Virus record (IMG/VR): IMGVR_UViG_3300008120_000220
Span: 1 to 28,691 of that record
Length of the DNA: 28,691 nt
Reading direction: 5' to 3' (one strand)
From: a virus
The notes beneath the pieces are model-generated. The model searched no databases, was not told the origin of the DNA, and worked only from the letters and a program-made list of their open reading frames with translations. Made by a program: the position numbers and the translations under genes. Below are positions 22,923 through 28,691 of the stretch, one piece after another; the first letter of the stretch is position 1, and each line of letters begins with the position of its first letter.

Positions 22923-23447
22923 TTATCCTTTTAATTCTGTATCAAATAATCTCATTGCTATCTTATCTTCACCAAAAGCTTCTAATTTATCTATATAAGT
23001 TTGAACTTTTCCTAGTTCTTCTTGTTGTTCAGTTAAGAATTTCATAGCTAATTGATATAATAAATGATTACCATATTTCATAGCATGTGAAGCTAATTCA
23101 TTACATTGTTGAGTAACCATTATTTCATGAGCAAATGATTGTCTAATAATATCAGGTAATCCAGCAAATACTTGAGGAGGTTCTTTTAAAGCCGGTAACT
23201 TTGGAGTTACTCCCATATCTAAAAGAAAATCTTTAGCCCATTGAGCATGTTTCATCTCATCTTCAGAATCCTTTAACCAGGCTGAAGCTGCTCCAGTATA
23301 TCCATGATCATTTAACCATAAAGACATTATTTGATATAGCCGACTAGAATATTCTTCTTGCTCAATTCTATAATTTAATATATCAATGCATTCTTTAGAT
23401 GCAAAAGGGTTTTTAACCCCACCAAGTTTTACTTTAGGTACTTCCAT
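22923..23447 (-). CDS. Non-haem ferritin (FtnA-like)
   Basis: This 174-residue protein resembles bacterial ferritins along its whole length. Ferritins assemble 24-mer cages that oxidise Fe(II) and store it as mineral. Against the remembered E. coli FtnA sequence the ferroxidase ligands are all in place: E31 (EQEEYSS), E64 and H67 (SEDEMKHAQ), E108 (FAHEIMVTQ), Q141 and E144 (TEQQEELGK). No haem-binding methionine typical of bacterioferritin is obvious, and the protein ends in a FtnA-like FDTELKG. The start overlaps the portal stop by 1 nt, so it is embedded in the packaging/head operon. A hairpin follows the stop. Whether it acts in the host cytoplasm (iron or oxidative stress control) or is virion-associated cannot be told from sequence. 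The family call is very confident. Confidence 0.92.
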   Translation of the reverse strand: MEVPKVKLGGVKNPFASKECIDILNYRIEQEEYSSRLYQIMSLWLNDHGYTGAASAWLKDSEDEMKHAQWAKDFLLDMGVTPKLPALKEPPQVFAGLPDIIRQSFAHEIMVTQQCNELASHAMKYGNHLLYQLAMKFLTEQQEELGKVQTYIDKLEAFGEDKIAMRLFDTELKG

Positions 23448-26026
23448 TATTTTTTAGGTTTATTAGATTTAGCTTTAGCTGCGGCCAACTTCATACGTTC
23501 TATCTCCATCTTTTTATTCATCATATCTTTATCTAAAGCAGCTTTCTTATTAGCTAATTCAATTTGATTCTTATTTTGAATTTTAATTTGTTCAAGTTTC
23601 TTATTTTCTAGATCTTGTTTCATTCTAATCTCTTTATCTTTTTGAGCTAACTGAGCATCATGTTTAGATTTATCATGTCCAATCTTAGATTGTTCTAAGA
23701 ATGCTTTAGATGATAATTCTTGTTGTTTTAATGCATTAGCCGCAATCTCTGAAGGATCAGGGATACCATTATCATTTTGATCTAAATCTTGTTGTCTAGC
23801 AAATACACCAATCTCAGCAATTTGAATTTTTGTAGAATTATTAGCTTCAGCAATATATCTTTCTTGATCAAGTTTTAAATGATCTAATTCAACTTGTTCA
23901 GCATGCATTTGTTGTTGAATAGCTTCAACTTTCATTTCATGCTCTTGTTGAGCTTTAGAACTATCAGCTTGACGTTTATAGAACTCCTCTTCTTTACGTT
24001 GTAACAATCTTACAATATCTCTAGGAGAATCATTCATTAATGTTTCAACTATTGAAGATAAATCTATTTTTTCAGACTGTAATGCTACTTGAACTAATTG
24101 GTCTAACTTAGCTTTTAATTCAAGATCTTTAGTATTGTTAGTTACAAATACATTAAACTCTGAATTCTCAAATTCATTCTCTTCTAGGTTAAGCATCTCA
24201 ATACCCATATCATCTAAGACATACTGAGCAACTAATCCTTTCTTATAACATATCTTAGCAACTTCAATCATTGCTGTATAGGCTCTACGTTTAACTTCAG
24301 CATGAGCTTCATACAAGTATTCTGTAATTAATGAAGACTGATTTACACTACGTTCTACATTACCAACTAGTTCAGAGTTATTAATAGCACCTAAACGTTG
24401 AGGTGTAACACCAGATACAAAGGCTACTTGTTGTTTAATGTAATCCAACATATTGATATATTGTTGAATAGATTGACTAAGACTTAAATCAATTGCTTGA
24501 AACTGATTAAACTTGTTGGCCAATTGTCCTGTAGCAGCACCTTTCTTACCTTCCTCAAATGAGTTAATGAATGCAATATTCATCTCTTTAAGATAGTACA
24601 TCCACTTATCAATATCGATACCTTGACTTTGAGGTATCTGAGCTAAGTCCATGATGAACTTCTTACCTTGATCTGAAGCAAATGCTATCTCTAATCTATA
24701 AGATATAATATCATATAAATATTGATAAGGTTTTAATCTGTCAATTAAACTAACTGATTGAGAGTTAGTAGCTTCATATATAAATCCTGTATAACCTAAT
24801 CTGCAGTAGTATGGATTATCCAATCTACGTCTTTGGTTAGGTTTAGGTTTAATGTCTGTAAATATATCTAATCCAATTTTAACACCTTCCCAAGCTTCAT
24901 TGATCCAATACCATTCTACTTTAGCATCAGGGAAAGCTTCTTTAAATATTCTAGTATTAAAGAATTCATCTACAATCTCTGTATTAACAGTTCCTTCTTC
25001 ATCAGTCCAAGTTAACTCACCAATCTTCTTCATTGATTTCCATTCAACTCTAGTAACTCTAATAGAATAGTTATTACTATTATTTCCATTATAAGCATTA
25101 GTTGGAGTAACTCCTGCAAAAGCATTTTGTCCATTAACTACATCAAACTGAGGTTCAAATCCACCTGCTGTATTAAAAGAACCAAAGGTCCCTCTAGTAT
25201 AATTTTCTAATTTCTCTATATCTGCTTTAGATAGAATATCACCATATTCATCTAAAATAGTATTGATGGCCAACATACGTTCTTCAACTACTGCTATAGC
25301 ATCATCAATAAAAGTAGTATCTCCATCTAGTATCACAGTTAAGTTAACTGGATTAACTCTACGCATAGCTACTTCATCATTCTCAATACCTACCCAATAA
25401 ATCTCTTCTCCAGCAATTAAAGCATCTTTCCATCCTTGAGAAAATAATAATCTAGTATTACATTTCTTCTTTAAAGACTTAAGAATCTTGTTAGCTTTAG
25501 ATTCAATTATATCCGACGGTGTATATTTTTCATGCTTGATAATTTCTTCCGGTGGAGGTGGTGGATTATTAGGATCTGCATTAGGATCAATTTGATAAGC
25601 CAAACCTTGTTGTAAAGCCTGGAAAATCTTTTCCTTAATTGCTGAAGTCTTTCTGTTAATATCATCTGGAGATTCAGATACCACAATATGATTATCTGGA
25701 CGTTTAGTTTCCTCACCAATAAGTAACTTAATTGGTTCAGAGATGATGTCATAATGTTGAAATCTAGCGGGAAATGTATTTGAAGTATTGATACCCAATG
25801 GATCACATATAGTTTCAATATCCTTATGGTTGACTTTACCATTATATAAATCGTAGTTAATTAACTTTCTAAGTCTATCAGAACGCAGATTACTACCATT
25901 AGTATATCTGTAATTTGAATAATAATTAATGCAAGACTTACCCCACTCTTTGTCTTTGCTAGACATAGGTAACTTTTGTTGTGGTAAATTCTGACCACCT
26001 AAATTGGCGTATATATCTTGACTCAT
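23447..26026 (-). CDS. Portal protein with long coiled-coil C-terminus
   Basis: This 859-residue protein is called the portal, the dodecameric ring at the capsid vertex through which DNA passes and on which TerL and the tail rings assemble. Support is its position directly after TerL with a 4-nt overlap, its size, and a mixed alpha/beta core of about 650 residues. A proline-rich stretch (PNNPPPPPEE) lies near residue 155. From about residue 670 to the end it is a highly charged Lys/Gln/Glu-rich helical region, likely coiled coil. That tail is interrupted at 749-760 by a loop matching the EF-hand pattern (D749, N751, N753, G754, D757, E760). The gene ends in a TAATG overlap with the ferritin gene. 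Portal identity is strong by synteny and general resemblance to phage portals. Confidence 0.85.
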   Translation of the reverse strand: MSQDIYANLGGQNLPQQKLPMSSKDKEWGKSCINYYSNYRYTNGSNLRSDRLRKLINYDLYNGKVNHKDIETICDPLGINTSNTFPARFQHYDIISEPIKLLIGEETKRPDNHIVVSESPDDINRKTSAIKEKIFQALQQGLAYQIDPNADPNNPPPPPEEIIKHEKYTPSDIIESKANKILKSLKKKCNTRLLFSQGWKDALIAGEEIYWVGIENDEVAMRRVNPVNLTVILDGDTTFIDDAIAVVEERMLAINTILDEYGDILSKADIEKLENYTRGTFGSFNTAGGFEPQFDVVNGQNAFAGVTPTNAYNGNNSNNYSIRVTRVEWKSMKKIGELTWTDEEGTVNTEIVDEFFNTRIFKEAFPDAKVEWYWINEAWEGVKIGLDIFTDIKPKPNQRRRLDNPYYCRLGYTGFIYEATNSQSVSLIDRLKPYQYLYDIISYRLEIAFASDQGKKFIMDLAQIPQSQGIDIDKWMYYLKEMNIAFINSFEEGKKGAATGQLANKFNQFQAIDLSLSQSIQQYINMLDYIKQQVAFVSGVTPQRLGAINNSELVGNVERSVNQSSLITEYLYEAHAEVKRRAYTAMIEVAKICYKKGLVAQYVLDDMGIEMLNLEENEFENSEFNVFVTNNTKDLELKAKLDQLVQVALQSEKIDLSSIVETLMNDSPRDIVRLLQRKEEEFYKRQADSSKAQQEHEMKVEAIQQQMHAEQVELDHLKLDQERYIAEANNSTKIQIAEIGVFARQQDLDQNDNGIPDPSEIAANALKQQELSSKAFLEQSKIGHDKSKHDAQLAQKDKEIRMKQDLENKKLEQIKIQNKNQIELANKKAALDKDMMNKKMEIERMKLAAAKAKSNKPKK

Positions 26027-28116
26027 TGGTTTGTACTTGTGTTAAATTGGGAATTCTTCCTATTAAATATAAGGCCTTTTTTATAAATTCTTTCTAAGTA
26101 ATTACTAATAGGGTTAGCATCATTTGATAGCTCTTCTACATGTATTCTATGTAATTCATAGGTTTGTAAAATACATAGCATTAACGCAATAACTCTATCT
26201 GTATTTATTTCTCTATCATAAGCTATTAACTCTTTTAGCAATGGTATAGATTTAATAGTCTGAAATCTAAGTTGTTTAGTTCCTTCTACCTCACCATTAA
26301 TTTCCTCATATAACCATTTCTTAAGATATAACTCACACTGATCTTTAATACCCGCCGCACCTCCAGATCCTCTATTCATATGGATACCATATCCACGTTG
26401 AACTCTAGAATCCTTAATCATATCCTTAATAATACCAGGTTGTTCACACATATATTGTAGAGAGTTCTTTTGTTCAAAGTATACCTTTAAACCTTTTAAC
26501 TGGTTCTCATACAATACTTTAGAGTTATAATACATACATAGTTTTCTACATACTTCATAAAACTCTTCTGCAGTATCTGGTCTAGATGTGTATTCAGCAA
26601 CTATAATATCATGAGTTCTATCCGCTCTATAAAATCTCTTATAGACAAAGAATGAGCCTAGAGATCCAGATTCTGATTTATCTTGATCATAAGGGTCACA
26701 TCCTGCAATATATAAGTAATTAGGTATCTCACCATTCTCATGTTTCTCAGGGTGTTCCCAAATCACTGCACAGCCATTTGTAGAGAATGATTCTCCTGAC
26801 TTAGGATCTTTTCTTAAAGGGAAGTCTGTAATATGAACTAAGTCATCATTAGGTCTCCATTTAACATATCCATCATCAAAGAATAGTTCACCTTTCTGAG
26901 CTTGACCTCTAAGACTAGGAGTATTCTCTAAATGACCTAACCATTCTAACATCTCTGGAGAACCAAAGACATTACCTTTATTTCTTAAAAAAGCTTCTTT
27001 CCAAGTACAAGGGAATTGAGTAGTAATATTATGAATTGCTTTAGGATCTAAACCATGTTTAGCCTTAGCTCTTAAAAAGTCAATATCATCTTGAGCTGCT
27101 TCATAGTTAGAGTTACCATCTTCATCAACCATAGGTTTTTTATACCATTTAGATTCTGGATTAAGACATAAGCCTAATCTGCCTTTTGTAGCTGAACTAA
27201 AGAACCCTATCCTGCCATTAGGATTAAATGGATCCTCAAAATCTAACATGTTGTATTTTTCAGGATTAGTAAACATCTCATAGAAATACTTACTCCCTGA
27301 ATCCATGTCTCCAGAAGATCCAAATAACAGAGCTACACCTGTGTATGTACTACCGTCTTTTATAAGGGGTTCAGAGTAACCATATGCATCTACAATGTTT
27401 CCAAAAACACCGCATTCGTCGAGGATTAACCAGTTAGCACTAAGCCCAACACCACTAGTAGGATTATCTTTGTAGCTAATGGCACGCACTTCGGAATTAA
27501 ACCCCTTCCACACCTTAACCCCGCTAACAGTTGCCTGATACCTTGCCTTAATAAAGTCTTTAAGGTCAGGATTTCTTTGCTTTCTGAATTCAGTATTCAT
27601 ATTGATAAAATTTGAATTATCAATAACCATATTCATAGTGTTTTGACTAAAGGTGCTGTAAAAAGCACCTATAATTGCTTTACTATCTGGATAGAAATAG
27701 AATTCATGTGTACATATTGCTGCAGCTTTGTAAGACCAACCTTGACGACGACCTTTTACAGCAACTAGTGATTTTTGATTTAGTCTACAATATTCTACCA
27801 TGTGGAAGAATTCATAATCTAAATCTATAAATCTAGGAAAGATTTTAGATTTCTTTCCAGTCTTTTCATTAAGACCTAATATTGGACAGAAGTTTAAATA
27901 GAAAAAATGTTGACCAGTAATATGTTGCCCACAAGAGTTAGTAAATCCATTTAAACATTTATCTCTAACATCTTGCCAGAACTCTACATATTCTATAGTT
28001 CCTGGAATAGAGTTAGTATATAATCCTGTTCTATTATATTGTTCAGCAAGATATGAAAACTCTTTAGTATTCTTAAAGTAGTCTACACATATTACGTATT
28101 TATTGTCATTCAGCAT
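26023..28116 (-). CDS. terL: Terminase large subunit (TerL), crAss-like
   Basis: This is the packaging motor ATPase and headful nuclease, which docks on the portal and pumps DNA into the prohead. The 697-residue length fits crAss-like terminases. The ATPase domain shows a Walker A-like GRRQGWSYK at residues 122-130, a Walker B WLILDE at 229-234 with D233 and the catalytic E234, and a coupling motif GSSGD at 266-270. The C-terminal RuvC/RNase H-type nuclease shows candidate metal ligands D474 in GCDPYDQD, E537 in LYENQ and D640 in NTDRVIA. All key motifs are present, so the protein looks active. Its stop overlaps the portal start by 4 nt (ATGA), implying translational coupling. The family call is firm; the crAss-like placement comes from context and general resemblance. 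Confidence 0.93.
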   Translation of the reverse strand: MLNDNKYVICVDYFKNTKEFSYLAEQYNRTGLYTNSIPGTIEYVEFWQDVRDKCLNGFTNSCGQHITGQHFFYLNFCPILGLNEKTGKKSKIFPRFIDLDYEFFHMVEYCRLNQKSLVAVKGRRQGWSYKAAAICTHEFYFYPDSKAIIGAFYSTFSQNTMNMVIDNSNFINMNTEFRKQRNPDLKDFIKARYQATVSGVKVWKGFNSEVRAISYKDNPTSGVGLSANWLILDECGVFGNIVDAYGYSEPLIKDGSTYTGVALLFGSSGDMDSGSKYFYEMFTNPEKYNMLDFEDPFNPNGRIGFFSSATKGRLGLCLNPESKWYKKPMVDEDGNSNYEAAQDDIDFLRAKAKHGLDPKAIHNITTQFPCTWKEAFLRNKGNVFGSPEMLEWLGHLENTPSLRGQAQKGELFFDDGYVKWRPNDDLVHITDFPLRKDPKSGESFSTNGCAVIWEHPEKHENGEIPNYLYIAGCDPYDQDKSESGSLGSFFVYKRFYRADRTHDIIVAEYTSRPDTAEEFYEVCRKLCMYYNSKVLYENQLKGLKVYFEQKNSLQYMCEQPGIIKDMIKDSRVQRGYGIHMNRGSGGAAGIKDQCELYLKKWLYEEINGEVEGTKQLRFQTIKSIPLLKELIAYDREINTDRVIALMLCILQTYELHRIHVEELSNDANPISNYLERIYKKGLIFNRKNSQFNTSTNQ

Positions 28117-28117
28117 A

Positions 28118-28426
28118 TTAAAACATTATATGTAATTCATAACCATCTACAGCAGATGCTGAACATCCATTTTTATTTTTAAAAGGACTACATACACCTT
28201 CAAGATATGATAATACTTTTATGTCTTCAGGTTTTAAGTTATATTGTTCTAATGTTTTTAATTCATTATCTAATATCCAACTTTGATTTCCTTTAAAATT
28301 AATTTCTATTGGTGTATTATTACAACCAATAACTAACATGTATCTTTTTATATTTTTTAAATCTAATCCTTTTTTAGATTCATTTAATAAAAAAGTTGAA
28401 TAATGATTTTCTTTTGTAAATTCCAT
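28118..28426 (-). CDS. Small protein with a capsid-protein-like C-terminus
   Basis: This 102-residue protein lies 1 nt before TerL. Its N-terminal two thirds are not recognised. Residues 70-101 resemble residues 427-459 of the major capsid protein encoded at 20212-21663: both carry Y-[IL]-E-G near the start and a K-N-G-[SC]-S-A-S-[SA]-V-D-G-Y core, giving about 16 identities over 33 positions with one gap by eye. An upstream N-F-K may also match in the two proteins. It could be a duplicated and trimmed capsid segment, an assembly cofactor sharing a binding motif, or chance similarity in a short region. No signal peptide or transmembrane segment is visible. The gene is real on length, tight spacing and codon usage like its neighbours; its function is unknown. 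Confidence 0.75.
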   Translation of the reverse strand: MEFTKENHYSTFLLNESKKGLDLKNIKRYMLVIGCNNTPIEINFKGNQSWILDNELKTLEQYNLKPEDIKVLSYLEGVCSPFKNKNGCSASAVDGYELHIMF

Positions 28427-28428
28427 AA

Positions 28429-28683
28429 TTATTTATCTTCAAACATTCCAAGCTGAGCATCTCCTCTAACTTTATTACCAGATGATTGTTCTTTATTACA
28501 ATTATCTAAAGCTGATTGAACAGCTTCTTGCATCTTAGGCATATCTATAATTGCCTTTTGAATTTTAGTAATACTATCCTCATTGTATTCTGCAGTCTTA
28601 AAGAACTCCTCCATTTTACCAATAGATTCTTGAACAGCTTTAAACAATCTCATTGCAGGAGTAGTATGTATTTTATCGTACAT
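28429..28683 (-). CDS. Small helical protein of unknown function upstream of terminase
   Basis: This 84-residue protein is not recognised. It looks almost entirely alpha-helical and charged, with a mid-region containing AIIDMPKMQEAVQSALDN and no membrane segment or signal peptide. It is the first complete gene at the right edge and ends 2 nt before the next start, so it is probably co-transcribed with the terminase genes. A small helical protein just upstream of TerL is where a small terminase subunit often sits, but no DNA-binding helix-turn-helix can be pointed to and another small gene intervenes, so that role is only a possibility. Only 8 nt of upstream sequence are visible, too little to judge a promoter. 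Confidence 0.75.
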   Translation of the reverse strand: MYDKIHTTPAMRLFKAVQESIGKMEEFFKTAEYNEDSITKIQKAIIDMPKMQEAVQSALDNCNKEQSSGNKVRGDAQLGMFEDK

Positions 28684-28691
28684 ATTAATAC

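Noticed and set aside
24852-25070. Plus-strand frame of 72 codons inside the portal gene
   Set aside because: Antisense to the portal; a Ser/Ile/Leu-rich chance frame.
25507-25842. Second minus-strand frame of 111 codons inside the portal gene
   Set aside because: It is an out-of-frame overlap with the portal; Ile/Leu-rich composition is typical of a shifted reading of A/T-rich codons.
1-28691. Stop-codon reassignment (TAG or TGA recoding), as seen in some crAss-like phages
   Set aside because: Genes end normally with TAA, TAG and TGA under the standard code (for example TAG for the capsid and 440-aa genes, TGA for TerL), and long genes are uninterrupted, so no recoding is needed.

Overview
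The window is a 28.7 kb block of a tailed double-stranded DNA phage genome. Every supported gene lies on the minus strand, so transcription runs from right to left. The DNA is AT-rich and genes abut or overlap by 1-11 nt. Starts are preceded by A/T-rich leaders and mostly lack Shine-Dalgarno sequences, as is usual for phages of Bacteroidota. TerL, a portal with a long helical tail, an acidic scaffold-like protein, a ~480-residue capsid protein, several ring/adaptor-like proteins and a very large beta-rich tail protein together fit the structural module of a crAss-like phage (order Crassvirales) or a close relative. That assignment rests on gene order, lengths and motifs recalled from the families; no database search was run.

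Layout in transcription order (descending coordinates). (1) 28.7-20.2 kb, packaging and head: two small proteins, TerL, portal, a non-haem ferritin, scaffold-like protein and major capsid protein, closed by a strong terminator. (2) 20.1-16.8 kb, head completion and decoration: a 265-aa conserved virion protein, a 225-aa connector/ring candidate, a 136-aa fibre-like protein and a 440-aa probable abundant virion protein. A terminator and two further hairpins follow. (3) 16.7-9.2 kb, appendages: a trio of cysteine-rich proteins, one with a collagen-like triple-helix repeat, then small and large beta-rich fibre, spike and decoration proteins. Two of these share an N-terminal anchor, and small membrane proteins are interspersed. 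(4) 9.2-7.9 kb, lysis: a YkuD-like peptidoglycan enzyme, a holin-like protein and a membrane-anchored spanin-like protein. (5) 7.9-1.1 kb, tail: three ring/adaptor proteins (one IHF-like) and a 1640-aa tail stabilisation/muzzle-like protein, followed by a terminator. (6) 1-951: the N-terminal 317 residues of an Ala/Gly/Gln-rich probable internal virion protein that runs off the left edge.

The genes make up a late virion-assembly and lysis programme. The scaffold and capsid protein build the head, TerL and portal fill it, ring proteins and the large tail protein close it, and the appendage block supplies receptor-binding and surface structures. Most notable are the ferritin with all six expected ferroxidase ligands inside the packaging/head operon, and a 102-aa protein next to TerL whose C-terminus resembles the C-terminal region of the capsid protein. 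No tRNA, CRISPR, insertion sequence, integrase or reverse transcriptase was seen. No intergenic gap exceeds about 135 nt.
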